Of a stretch of 64,000 nt of DNA, positions 31,222-45,179 are shown piece after piece. The DNA comes from Galaxea fascicularis. Lineage: Eukaryota > Cnidaria > Anthozoa > Scleractinia > Euphylliidae. The stretch covers positions 24,985,725 to 25,049,724 of the forward strand of contig OX419344.1 of assembly GCA_948470475.1 (NCBI GenBank), given 5' to 3'. The notes under the pieces were generated by a model. The model saw nothing but the letters and a program-made list of their open reading frames with translations. It did not search any database and had not been told where the DNA came from. Numbering within the stretch: position 1 is the stretch's first letter; every line of letters starts with the position of its first letter. The position numbers and the translations under genes were made by a program.

Positions 31222-34040
31222 ATTTCAAAAAGGAACCTAGAAAACATCTGTAAATGCTTGCAAGAACTCCGAAAACATGATTTCTATTCTTATTTGAGCT
31301 ATGTGCAAGATTTTAGCAAAGTTGAAATTTTCACCAAAACCCAAAGGGGGGACCACATGGTTTTGAGTCAAATTTTGAATTTGGCTTAAACTTTGCCTAC
31401 TTCAAAAAGGAACCTAGAAATCATCTGTAAATGCTTCCAAGAACTCAGAAAACATGATTTCTATTCTTATTTGAGCTATGTGCAAGATGTTAGCAAAGTT
31501 GAAATTTTCACCAAAACCCAAAGGGGGGACCACATGGTTTTGAGTCAAATTTTGAATTTGGCTTAAACTTTGCCTACTTCAAAAAGCAACCTAGAAATCA
31601 TCTGTAAATGCTTCCAAGAACTCAGAAAACATGATTTCTATTCTTATTTGAGCTGTGTGCAAGATTTTAGCAAAGTTGAAATTTTCACCAAAACCTAAAG
31701 GAGGGACCACATGGTTTTGAGTCAAATTTTGAATTTGGCTTAAACTTTGCCTATTTCAAAAAGGAACCTAGAAATCATCTGTAAATGCTTCCACGAACTC
31801 AGAAAACATGATTTCTATTCTTATTTGAGCTGTGTGCAAGATTTTAGCAAAGTTGAAATTTTCACCAAAACCCAAAGGGGGGACCACATGGTTTTGAGTC
31901 AAATTTTGAATTTGGCTTAAACTTTGCCTACTTCAAAAAGGAACCTAGAAATCATCTGTAAATGCTTCCAAGAACTCAGAAAACATGATTTCTATTCTTA
32001 TTTGAGCTGTGTGCAAGATTTTAGCAAAGTTGAAATTTTCACCAAAACCCAAAGGGGGGACCACATGGTTTTGAGTCAAATTTTGAATTTGGCTTAAACT
32101 TTGCCTACTTCAAAAAGGAACCTAGAAATCATCTGTAAATGCTTCCACGAACTCAGAAAACATGATTTCTATTCTTATTTGAGCTATGTGCAAGATTTTA
32201 GCAAAGTTGAAATTTTCACCAAAACCCAAAGGGGGGACCACATGGTTTTGAGTCAAATTTTGAATTTGGCTTAAACTTTGCCTACTTCAAAAAGGAACCT
32301 AGAAATCATCTGTAAATGTTTCCAAGAACTCCGAAAACATGATTTCTATTCTTATTTGAGCTGTGTGCAAGATTTTACCAAAGTTGAAATTTTCACCAAA
32401 ACCCAAAGGGGGGACCACATGGTTTTGAGTCAAATTTTGAATTTGGCTTAAACTTTGCCTACTTCAAAAAGGAACCTAGAAATCATCTGTAAATGCTTCC
32501 AAGAACTCAGAAAACATGATTTCTATTCTTATTTCAGCTGTGTGCAAGATTTTAGCAAAGTTGAAATTTTCACCAAAACCCAAAGGGGGGACCACATGGT
32601 TTTGAGTCAAATTTTGAATTTGGCTTAAACTTTGCCTATTTCAAAAAGGAACCTAGAAATCATCTGTAAATGCTTCCAAGAACTCCGAAAACATGATTTC
32701 TATTCTTATTTGAGCTATGTGCAAGATTTTAGCAAAGTTGAAATTTTCACCAAAACCCAAAGGGGGGACCACATGGTTTTGAGTCAAATTTTGAATTTGG
32801 CTTAAACTTTGCCTACTTCAAAAAGGAACCTAGAAATCATCTGTAAATGCTTCCAAGAACTCAGAAAACATGATTTCTATTCTTATTTGAGCTATGTGCA
32901 AGATGTTAGCAAAGTTGAAATTTTCACCAAAACCCAAAGGGGGGACCACATGGTTTTGAGTCAAATTTTGAATTTGGCTTAAACTTTGCCTACTTCAAAA
33001 AGCAACCTAGAAATCATCTGTAAATGCTTCCAAGAACTCAGAAAACATGATTTCTATTCTTATTTGAGCTGTGTGCAAGATTTTAGCAAAGTTGAAATTT
33101 TCACCAAAACCTAAAGGAGGGACCACATGGTTTTGAGTCAAATTTTGAATTTGGCTTAAACTTTGCCTATTTCAAAAAGGAACCTAGAAATCATCTGTAA
33201 ATGCTTCCACGAACTCAGAAAACATGATTTCTATTCTTATTTGAGCTGTGTGCAAGATTTTAGCAAAGTTGAAATTTTCACCAAAACCCAAAGGGGGGAC
33301 CACATGGTTTTGAGTCAAATTTTGAATTTGGCTTAAACTTTGCCTACTTCAAAAAGGAACCTAGAAATCATCTGTAAATGCTTCCAAGAACTCAGAAAAC
33401 ATGATTTCTATTCTTATTTGAGCTGTGTGCAAGATTTTAGCAAAGTTGAAATTTTCACCAAAACCCAAAGGGGGGACCACATGGTTTTGAGTCAAATTTT
33501 GAATTTGGCTTAAACTTTGCCTACTTCAAAAAGGAACCTAGAAATCATCTGTAAATGCTTCCACGAACTCAGAAAACATGATTTCTATTCTTATTTGAGC
33601 TATGTGCAAGATTTTAGCAAAGTTGAAATTTTCACCAAAACCCAAAGGGGGGACCACATGGTTTTGAGTCAAATTTTGAATTTGGCTTAAACTTTGCCTA
33701 CTTCAAAAAGGAACCTAGAAATCATCTGTAAATGTTTCCAAGAACTCCGAAAACATGATTTCTATTCTTATTTGAGCTGTGTGCAAGATTTTACCAAAGT
33801 TGAAATTTTCACCAAAACCCAAAGGGGGGACCACATGGTTTTGAGTCAAATTTTGAATTTGGCTTAAACTTTGCCTACTTCAAAAAGGAACCTAGAAATC
33901 ATCTGTAAATGCTTCCAAGAACTCAGAAAACATGATTTCTATTCTTATTTCAGCTGTGTGCAAGATTTTAGCAAAGTTGAAATTTTCACCAAAACCCAAA
34001 GGGGGGACCACATGGTTTTGAGTCAAATTTTGAATTTGGC
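31222..34040. repeat. Eight-monomer (1416-bp) higher-order duplication
   Basis: The rare change gcaagatGttagc occurs at 31489 and 32905, and cctaaaggaggg at 31694 and 33110. Both pairs are 1416 bp (8 x 177) apart, with the monomers between them matching in order. Limits are approximate. Confidence 0.7.
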
Positions 34041-37000
34041 TTAAACTTTGCCTACTTCAAAAAGGAACCTAGAAATCATCTGTAAATGTTTCCAAGAACT
34101 CCGAAAACATGATTTCTATTCTTATTTGAGCTGTGTGCAAGATTTTACCAAAGTTGAAATTTTCACCAAAACCCAAAGGGGGGACCACATGGTTTTGAGT
34201 CAAATTTTGAATTTGGCTTAAACTTTGCCTACTTGAAAAAGGAACCTAGAAATCATCTGTAAATGCTTCCAAGAACTCATAAAACATGATTTCTATTTTT
34301 ATTTGACCTGTGTGCAAGATTTTAGCAAAGTTGAAATTTTCACCAAAACCCAAAGGGGGGACCACATGGTTTTGAGTCAAATTTTGAATTTGGCTTAAAC
34401 TTTGCCTATTTCAAAAAGGAACCTAGAAATCATCTGTAAATGCTTCCAAGAACTCAGAAAACATGATTTCTATTCTTATTTGAGCTGTGTGCAAGATTTT
34501 AGCAAAGTTGAAATTTTCACCAAAACCCAAAGGGGGGACCACATGGTTTTGAGTCAAATTTTGAATTTGGCTTAAACTTTGCCTATTTCAAAAAGGAACC
34601 TAGAAATCATCTGTAAATGCTTCCAAGAACTCAGAAAACATGATTTCTATTCTTATTTCAGCTGTGTGCAAGATTTTAGCAAAGTTGAAATTTTCACCAA
34701 AACCCAAAGGGGGGACCACATGGTTTTGAGTCAAATTTTGAATTTGGCTTAAACTTTGCCTACTTCAAAAAGGAACCTAGAAATCATCTGTAAATGCTTC
34801 CAAGAACTCAGAAAACATGATTTCAATTCTTATTTCAGCTGTGTGCAAGATTTTAGCAAAGTTGAAATTTTCACCAAAACCCAAAGGGGGGACCACATGG
34901 TTTTGAGTCAAATTTTGAATTTGGCTTAAACTTTGCCTATTTCAAAAAGGAACCTAGAAATCATCTGTAAATGCTTCCAAGAACTCCGAAAACATGATTT
35001 CTATTCTTATTTCAGCTGTGTGCAAGATTTTAGCAAAGTTGAAATTTTCACCAAAACCCAAAGGGGGGACCACATGGTTTTGAGTCAAATTTTGAATTTG
35101 GCTTAAACTTTGCCTACTTCAAAAAGGAATCTAGAAATCATCTGTAAATGCTTCCAAGAACTCAGAAAACATGATTTCTATTCTTATTTGAGCTGTGTGC
35201 AAGATTTTAGCAAAGTTGAAATTTTCACCAAAACCCAAAGGGGGGACCACATGGTTTTGAGTCAAATTTTGAATTTGGCTTAAACTTTGCCTATTTCAAA
35301 AAGGAACCTAGAAATCATCTGTAAATGCTTCCAAGAACTCAGAAAACATGATTTCTATTCTTATTTCAGCTGTGTGCAAGATTTTAGCAAAGTTGAAATT
35401 TTCACCAAAACCCAAAGGGGGGACCACATGGTTTTGAGTCAAATTTTGAATTTGGCTTAAACTTTGCCTATTTCAAAAAGGAACCTAGAAATCATCTGTA
35501 AATGCTTCCAAGAACTCCGAAAACATGATTTCTATTCTTATTTGAGCTGTGTGCAAGATTTTAGCAAAGTTGAAATTTTCACCAAAACCCAAAGGGGGGA
35601 CCACATGGTTTTGAGTCAAATTTTGAATTTGGCTTAAACTTTGCCTATTTCAAAAAGGAACCTAGAAATCATCTGTAAATGCTTCCAAGAACTCCGAAAA
35701 CATGATTTCTATTCTTATTTGAGCTGTGTGCAAGATTTTAGCAAAGTTGAAATTTTCACCAAAACCCAAAGGGGGGACCACATGGTTTTGAGTCAAATTT
35801 TGAATTTGGCTTAAACTTTGCCTATTTCAAAAAGGAACCTAGAAATCATCTGTAAATGCTTCCAAGAACTCCGAAAACATGATTTCTATTCTTATTTGAG
35901 CTGTGTGCAAGATTTTAGCAAAGTTGAAATTTTCACCAAAACCCAAAGGGGGGACCACATGGTTTTGAGTCAAATTTTGAATTTGGCTTAAACTTTGCCT
36001 ACTTCAAAAAGGAACCTAGAAATCATCTGTAAATGCTTCCAAGAACTCAGAAAACATGATTTCTATTCTTATTTGAGCTGTGTGCAAGATTTTAGCAAAG
36101 TTGAAATTTTCACCAAAACCCAAAGGGGGGACCACATGGTTTTGAGTCAAATTTTGAATTTGGCTTAAACTTTGCCTATTTCAAAAAGGAACCTAGAAAT
36201 CATCTGTAAATGCTTCCAAGAACTCAGAAAACATGATTTCTATTCTTATTTGAGCTGTGTGCAAGATTTTAGCAAAGTTGAAATTTTCACCAAAACCCAA
36301 AGGGGGGACCACATGGTTTTGAGTCAAATTTTAAATTTGGCTTAAACTTTGCCTACTTCAAAAAGGAACCTAGAAATCATCTGTAAATGCTTCCAAGAAC
36401 TCAGAAAACATGATTTCTATTCTTATTTCAGCTGTGTGCAAGATTTTAGCAAAGTTGAAATTTTCACCAAAACCCAAAGGGGGGACCACATGGTTTTGAG
36501 TCAAATTTTGAATTTGGCTGAAACTTTGCCTATTTCAAAAAGGAACCTAGAAATCATCTGTAAATGCTTCCAAGAACTCCGAAAACATGATTTCTATTCT
36601 TATTTGAGCTGTGTGCAAGATTTTAGCAAAGTTGAAATTTTCACCAAAACCCAAAGGGGGGACCACATGGTTTTGAGTCAAATTTTAAATTTGGCTTAAA
36701 CTTTGCCTACTGCAAAAAGGAACCTAGAAATCATCTGTAAATGCTTCCAAGAACTCCGAAAACATGATTTCTATTCTTATTTCAGCTGTGTGCAAGATTT
36801 TAGCAAAGTTGAAATTTTCACCAAAACCCAAAGGGGGGACCACATGGTTTTGAGTCAAATTTTGAATTTGGCTTAAACTTTGCCTACTTCAAAAAGGAAT
36901 CTAGAAATCATCTGTAAATGCTTCCAAGAACTCAGAAAACATGATTTCTATTCTTATTTGAGCTGTGTGCAAGATTTTAGCAAAGTTGAAATTTTCACCA

Positions 37001-40000
37001 AAACCCAAAGGGGGGACCACATGGTTTTGAGTCAAATTTTGAATTTGGCTTAAACTTTGCCTATTTCAAAAAGGAACCTAGAAATCATCTGTAAATGCTT
37101 CCAAGAACTCAGAAAACATGATTTCTATTCTTATTTGAGCTGTGTGCAAGATTTTAGCAAAGTTGAAATTTTCACCAAAACCCAAAGGGGGGACCACATG
37201 GTTTTGAGTCAAATTTTAAATTTGGCTTAAACTTTGCCTACTTCAAAAAGGAACCTAGAAATCATCTGTAAATGCTTCCAAGAACTCAGAAAACATGATT
37301 TCTATTCTTATTTCAGCTGTGTGCAAGATTTTAGCAAAGTTGAAATTTTCACCAAAACCCAAAGGGGGGACCACATGGTTTTGAGTCAAATTTTGAATTT
37401 GGCTTAAACTTTGCCTATTTCAAAAAGGAACCTAGAAATCATCTGTAAATGCTTCCACGAACTCAGAAAACATGATTTCTATTCTTATTTGAGCTGTGTG
37501 CAAGATTTTAGCAAAGTTGAAATTTTCACCAAAACCCAAAGGGGGGACCACATGGTTTTGAGTCAAATTTTGAATTTGGCTTAAACTTTGCCTACTTCAA
37601 AAAGGAACCTAGAAATCATCTGTAAATGCTTCAAAGAACTCAGAAAACATGATTTCTATTCTTATTTGAGCTGTGTGCAAGATTTTAGCAAAGTTGAAAT
37701 TTTCACCAAAACCCAAAGGGGGGACCACATGGTTTTGAGTCAAATTTTGAATTTGGCTTAAACTTTGCCTACTTCAAAAAGGAACCTAGAAATCATCTGT
37801 AAATGCTTCCACGAACTCAGAAAACATGATTTCTATTCTTATTTGAGCTGTGTGCAAGATTTTAGCAAAGTTGAAATTTTCACCAAAACCCAAAGGGGGG
37901 ACCACATGGTTTTGAGTCAAATTTTGAATTTGGCTTAAACTTTGCCTACTTCAAAAAGGAACCTAGAAATCATCTGTAAATGCTTCCAAGAACTCAGAAA
38001 ACATGATTTCTATTCTTATTTCAGCTGTGTGCAAGATTTTAGCAAAGTTGAAATTTTCACCAAAACCCAAAGGGGGGACCACATGGTTTTGAGTCAAATT
38101 TTGAATTTGGCTTAAACTTTGCCTACTTCAAAAAGGAACCTAGAAATCATCTGTAAATGCTTCCACGAACTCAGAAAACATGATTTCTATTCTTATTTGA
38201 GCTGTGTGCAAGATTTTAGCAAAGTTGAAATTTTCACCAAAACCCAAAGGGGGGACCACATGGTTTTGAGTCAAATTTTGAATTTGGCTTAAACTTTGCC
38301 TACTTCAAAAAGGAACCTAGAAATCATCTGTAAATGTTTCCAAGAACTCCGAAAACATGATTTCTATTCTTATTTGAGCTGTGTGCAAGATTTTACCAAA
38401 GTTGAAATTTTCACCAAAACCCAAAGGGGGGACCACATGGTTTTGAGTCAAATTTTGAATTTGGCTTAAACTTTGCCTACTTCAAAAAGGAACCTAGAAA
38501 TCATCTGTAAATGCTTCCAAGAACTCAGAAAACATGATTTCTATTCTTATTTCAGCTGTGTGCAAGATTTTAGCAAAGTTGAAATTTTCACCAAAACCCA
38601 AAGGGGGGACCACATGGTTTTGAGTCAAATTTTGAATTTGGCTTAAACTTTGCCTACTTCAAAAAGGAACCTAGAAATCATCTGTAAATGTTTCCAAGAA
38701 CTCCGAAAACATGATTTCTATTCTTATTTGAGCTGTGTGCAAGATTTTACCAAAGTTGAAATTTTCACCAAAACCCAAAGGGGGGACCACATGGTTTTGA
38801 GTCAAATTTTGAATTTGGCTTAAACTTTGCCTACTTGGAAAAGGAACCTAGAAATCATCTGTAAATGCTTCCAAGAACTCATAAAACATGATTTCTATTT
38901 TTATTTGACCTGTGTGCAAGATTTTAGCAAAGTTGAAATTTTCACCAAAACCCAAAGGGGGGACCACATGGTTTTGAGTCAAATTTTGAATTTGGCTTAA
39001 ACTTTGCCTATTTCAAAAAGGAACCTAGAAATCATCTGTAAATGCTTCCAAGAACTCCGAAAACATGATTTCTATTCTTATTTGAGCTGTGTGCAAGATT
39101 TTAGCAAAGTTGAAATTTTCACCAAAACCCAAAGGGGGGACCACATGGTTTTGAGTCAAATTTTGAATTTGGCTTAAACTTTGCCTATTTCAAAAAGGAA
39201 CCTAGAAATCATCTGTAAATGCTTCCAAGAACTCAGAAAACATGATTTCTATTCTTATTTCAGCTGTGTGCAAGATTTTAGCAAAGTTGAAATTTTCACC
39301 AAAACCCAAAGGGGGGACCACATGGTTTTGAGTCAAATTTTAAATTTGGCTTAAACTTTGCCTACTTCAAAAAGGAACCTAAAAATCATCTGTAAATGCT
39401 TCCAAGAACTCAGAAAACATGATTTCTATTCTTATTTCAGCTGTGTGCAAGATTTTAGCAAAGTTGAAATTTTCACCAAAACCCAAAGGGGGGACCACAT
39501 GGTTTTGAGTCAAATTTTGAATTTGGCTTAAACTTTGCCTATTTCAAAAAGGAACCTAGAAATCATCTGTAAATGCTTCCAAGAACTCCGAAAACATGAT
39601 TTCTATTCTTATTTGAGCTGTGTGCAAGATTTTAGCAAAGTTGAAATTTTCACCAAAACCCAAAGGGGGGACCACATGGTTTTGAGTCAAATTTTGAATT
39701 TGGCTTAAACTTTGCCTACTTCAAAAAGGAACCTAGAAATCATCTGTAAATGCTTCCATGAACTCAGAAAACATGATTTCTATTCTTATTTGAGCTGTGT
39801 GCAAGATTTTAGCAAAGTTGAAATTTTCACCAAAACCCAAAGGGGGGACCACATGGTTTTGAGTCAAATTTTGAATTTGGCTTAAACTTTGCCTACTTCA
39901 AAAAGGAACCTAGAAATCATCTGTAAATGCTTCCAAGAACTCAGAAAACATGATTTCAATTCTTATTTCAGCTGTGTGCAAGATTTTAGCAAAGTTGAAA

Positions 40001-43000
40001 TTTTCACCAAAACCCAAAGGGGGGACCACATGGTTTTGAGTCAAATTTTGAATTTGGCTTAAACTTTGCCTATTTCAAAAAGGAACCTAGAAATCATCTG
40101 TAAATGCTTCCAAGAACTCCGAAAACATGATTTCTATTCTTATTTGAGCTATGTGCAAGATTTTAGCAAAGTTGAAATTTTCACCAAAACCCAAAGGGGG
40201 GACCACATGGTTTTGAGTCAAATTTTGAATTTGGCTTAAACTTTGCCTATTTCAAAAAGGAACCTAGAAATCATCTGTAAATGCTTCCAAGAACTCAGAA
40301 AACATGATTTCTATTCTTATTTGAGCTATGTGCAAGATTTTAGCAAAGTTGAAATTTTCACCAAAACCCAAAGGGGGGACCACATGGTTTTGAGTCAAAT
40401 TTTGAATTTGGCTTAAACTTTGCCTACTTCAAAAAGGAACCTAGAAATCATCTGTAAATGCTTCCAAGAACTCAGAAAACATGATTTCTATTCTTATTTC
40501 AGCTGTGTGCAAGATTTTAGCAAAGTTGAAATTTTCACCAAAACCCAAAGGGGGGACCACATGGTTTTGAGTCAAATTTTGAATTTGGCTTAAACTTTGC
40601 CTATTTCAAAAAGGAACCTAGAAATCATCTGTAAATGCTTCCAAGAACTCCGAAAATATGATTTCTATTCTTATTTGAGCTGTGTGCAAGATTTTAGCAA
40701 AGTTGAAATTTTCACCAAAACCCAAAGGGGGGACCACATGGTTTTGAGTCAAATTTTGAATTTGGCTTAAACTTTGCCTACTTTAAAAAGGAACCTAGAA
40801 ATCATCTGGAAATGCTTCCAAGAACTCCGAAAACATGATTTCTATTCTTATTTTAGCTGTGTGCAAGATTTTAGCAAAGTTGAAATTTTCACCAAAACCC
40901 AAAGGGGGGACCACATGGTTTTGAGTCAAATTTTGAATTTGGCTTAAACTTTGCCTACTTCAAAAAGGAACCTAGAAATCATCTGTAAATGCTTCCAAGA
41001 ACTCAGAAAACATGATTTCTATTCTTATTTCAGCTGTGTGCAAGATTTTAGCAAAGTTGAAATTTTCACCAAAACCCAAAGGGGGGACCACATGGTTTTG
41101 AGTCAAATTTTGAATTTGGCTTAAACTTTGCCTATTTCAAAAAGGAACCTAGAAATCACCTGTAAATGCTTCCAAGAACTCCGAAAACATGATTTCTATT
41201 CTTATTTCAGCTGTGTGCAAGATTTTAGCAAAGTTGAAATTTTCACCAAAACCCAAAGGGGGGACCACATGGTTTTGAGTCAAATTTTGAATTTGGCTTA
41301 AACTTTGCCTACTTCAAAAAGGAACCTAGAAATCATCTGTAAATGCTTCCAAGAACTCAGAAAACATGATTTCTATTCTTATTTCAGCTGTGTGCAAGAT
41401 TTTAGCAAAGTTGAAATTTTCACCAAAACCCAAAGGGGGGACCACATGGTTTTGAGTCAAATTTTGAATTTGGCTTAAACTTTGCCTATTTCAAAAAGGA
41501 ACCTAGAAATCATCTGTAAATGCTTCCAAGAACTCCGAAAACATGATTTCTATTCTTATTTGAGCTGTGTGCAAGATTTTAGCAAAGTTGAAATTTTCAC
41601 CAAAACCCAAAGGGGGGACCACATGGTTTTGAGTCAAATTTTGAATTTGGCTTAAACTTTGCCTATTTCAAAAAGGAACCTAGAAATCATCTGTAAATGC
41701 TTCCAAGAACTCAGAAAACATGATTTCTATTCTTATTTCAGCTGTGTGCAAGATTTTAGCAAAGTTGAAATTTTCACCAAAACCCAAAGGGGGGACCACA
41801 TGGTTTTGAGTCAAATTTTGAATTTGGCTTAAACTTTGCCTACTTCAAAAAAGAACCTAGAAATCATCTGTAAATGCTTCCAAGAACTCCGAAAACATGA
41901 TTTCTATTCTTATTTCAGCTGTGTGCAAGATTTTAGCAAAGTTGAAATTTTCACCAAAACCCAAAGGGGGGACCACATGGTTTTGAGTCAAATTTTGAAT
42001 TTGGCTTAAACTTTGCCTATTTCAAAAAGGAACCTAGAAATCATCTGTAAATGCTTCCAAGAACTCCGAAAACATGATTTCGATTCTTATTTCAGCTGTG
42101 TGCAAGATTTTAGCAAAGTTGAAATTTTCACCAAAACCCAAAGGGGGGACCACATGGTTTTGAGTCAAATTTTGAATTTGGCTTAAACTTTGCCTACTTC
42201 AAAAAGGAACCTAGAAATCATCTGTAAATGCTTCCAAGAACTCCGAAAACATGATTTCTATTCTTATTTCAGCTGTGTGCAAGATTTTAGCAAAGTTGAA
42301 ATTTTCACCAAAACCCAAAGGGGGGACCACATGGTTTTGAGTCAAATTTTGAATTTGGCTTAAACTTTGCCTACTTAAAAAAGGAATCTAGAAATCATCT
42401 GTAAATGCTTCCAAGAACTCAGAAAACATGATTTCTATTCTTATTTCAGCTGTGTGCAAGATTTTAGCAAAGTTGAAATTTTCACCAAAACCCAAAGGGG
42501 GGACCACATGGTTTTGAGTCAAATTTTGAATTTGGCTTAAACTTTGCCTATTTCAAAAAGGAACCTAGAAATCATCTGTAAATGCTTCCAAGAACTCAGA
42601 AAACATGATTTCTATTCTTATTTGAGCTGTGTGCAAGATTTTAGCAAAGTTGAAATTTTCACCAAAACCCAAAGGGGGGACCACATGGTTTTGAGTCAAA
42701 TTTTGAATTTGGCTTAAACTTTGCCTACTTCAAAAAGGAACCTAGAAATCATCTGTAAATGCTTCCAAGAACTCAGAAAACATGATTTCTATTCTTATTT
42801 CAGCTGTGTGCAAGATTTTAGCAAAGTTGAAATTTTCACCAAAACCCAAAGGGGGGACCACATGGTTTTGAGTCAAATTTTGAATTTGGCTTAAACTTTG
42901 CCTACTTCAAAAAGGAACCTAGAAATCATCTGTAAATGCTTCCAAGAACTCAGAAAACATGATTTCTATTCTTATTTCAGCTGTGTGCAAGATTTTAGCA

Positions 43001-45179
43001 AAGTTGAAATTTTCACCAAAACCCAAAGGGGGGACCACATGGTTTTGAGTCAAATTTTGAATTTGGCTTAAACTTTGCCTATTTCAAAAAGGAACCTAGA
43101 AATCACCTGTAAATGCTTCCAAGAACTCCGAAAACATGATTTCTATTCTTATTTCAGCTGTGTGCAAGATTTTAGCAAAGTTGAAATTTTCACCAAAACC
43201 CAAAGGGGGGACCACATGGTTTTGAGTCAAATTTTGAATTTGGCTTAAACTTTGCCTACTTCAAAAAGGAACCTAGAAATCATCTGTAAATTCTTCCAAG
43301 AACTCCGAAACCATGATTTCTATTCTTATTTCAGCTGTGTGCAAGATTTTAGCAAAGTTGAAATTTTCACCAAAACCCAAAGGGGGGACCACATGGTTTT
43401 GAGTCAAATTTTGAATTTGGCTTAAACTTTGCCTACTTCAAAAAGGAACCTAGAAATCATCTGTAAATGTTTCCAAGAACTCCGAAAACATGATTTCTAT
43501 TCTTATTTGAGCTGTGTGCAAGATTTTACCAAAGTTGAAATTTTCACCAAAACCCAAAGGGGGGACCACATGGTTTTGAGTCAAATTTTGAATTTGGCTT
43601 AAACTTTGCCTACTTCAAAAAGGAACCTAGAAATCATCTGTAAATGCTACCAAGAACTCAGAAAACATGATTTCTATTCTTATTTCAGCTGTGTGCAAGA
43701 TTTTAGCAAAGTTGAAATTTTCACCAAAACCCAAAGGGGGGACCACATGGTTTTGAGTCAAATTTTGAATTTGGCTTAAACTTTGCCTACTTCAAAAAGG
43801 AACCTAGAAATCATCTGTAAATGTTTCCAAGAACTCCGAAAACATGATTTCTATTCTTATTTGAGCTGTGTGCAAGATTTTACCAAAGTTGAAATTTTCA
43901 CCAAAACCCAAAGGGGGGACCACATGGTTTTGAGTCAAATTTTGAATTTGGCTTAAACTTTGCCTACTTGGAAAAGGAACCTAGAAATCATCTGTAAATG
44001 CTTCCAAGAACTCATAAAACATGATTTCTATTTTTATTTGACCTGTGTGCAAGATTTTAGCAAAGTTGAAATTTTCACCAAAACCCAAAGGGGGGACCAC
44101 ATTGTTTTGAGTCAAATTTTGAATTTGGCTTAAACTTTGCCTATTTCAAAAAGGAACCTAGAAATCATCTGTAAATGCTTCCAAGAACTCAGAAAACATG
44201 ATTTCTATTCTTATTTGAGCTATGTGCAAGATTTTAGCAAAGTTGAAATTTTCACCAAAACCCAAAGGGGGGACCACATGGTTTTGAGTCAAATTTTGAA
44301 TTTGGCTTAAACTTTGCCTACTTCAAAAAGGAACCTAGAAATCATCTGTAAATGCTTCCAAGAACTCAGAAAACATGATTTCTATTCTTATTTCAGCTGT
44401 GTGCAAGATTTTAGCAAAGTTGAAATTTTCACCAAAACCCAAAGGGGGGACCACATGGTTTTGAGTCAAATTTTGAATTTGGCTTAAACTTTGCCTATTT
44501 CAAAAAGGAACCTAGAAATCATCTGTAAATGCTTCCAAGAACTCAGAAAACATGATTTCTATTCTTATTTCAGCTGTGTGCAAGATTTTAGCAAAGTTGA
44601 AATTTTCACCAAAACCCAAAGGGGGGACCACATGGTTTTGAGTCAAATTTTGAATTTGGCTTAAACTTTGCCTACTTCAAAAAGGAACCTAGAAATCATC
44701 TGTAAATGCTTCCAAGAACTCAGAAAACATGATTTCTATTCTTATTTGAGCTGTGTGCAAGATTTTAGCAAAGTTGAAATTTTCACCAAAACCCAAAGGG
44801 GGGACCACATGGTTTTGAGTCAAATTTTGAATTTGGCTTAAACTTTGCCTACTTCAAAAAGGAACCTAGAAATCACCTGTAAATGCTTCCAAGAACTCCG
44901 AAAACATGATTTCTATTCTTATTTCAGCTGTGTGCAAGATTTTAGCAAAGTTGAAATTTTCACCAAAACCCAAAGGGGGGACCACATGGTTTTGAGTCAA
45001 ATTTTGAATTTGGCTTAAACTTTGCCTACTTCAAAAAGGAATCTAGAAATCATCTGTAAATGCTTCCAAGAACTCCGAAAACATGATTTCTATTCTTATT
45101 TGAGCTGTGTGCAAGATTTTAGCAAAGTTGAAATTTTCACCAAAACCCAAAGGGGGGACCACATGGTTTTGAGTCAAAT

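Noticed and set aside
36349..36699. 116-codon open frame in the satellite
   Set aside because: It arises because one monomer lost the in-frame TAA (gctTaa to gctGaa at 36520). It is two tandem monomers, with no start context or other evidence of a gene.
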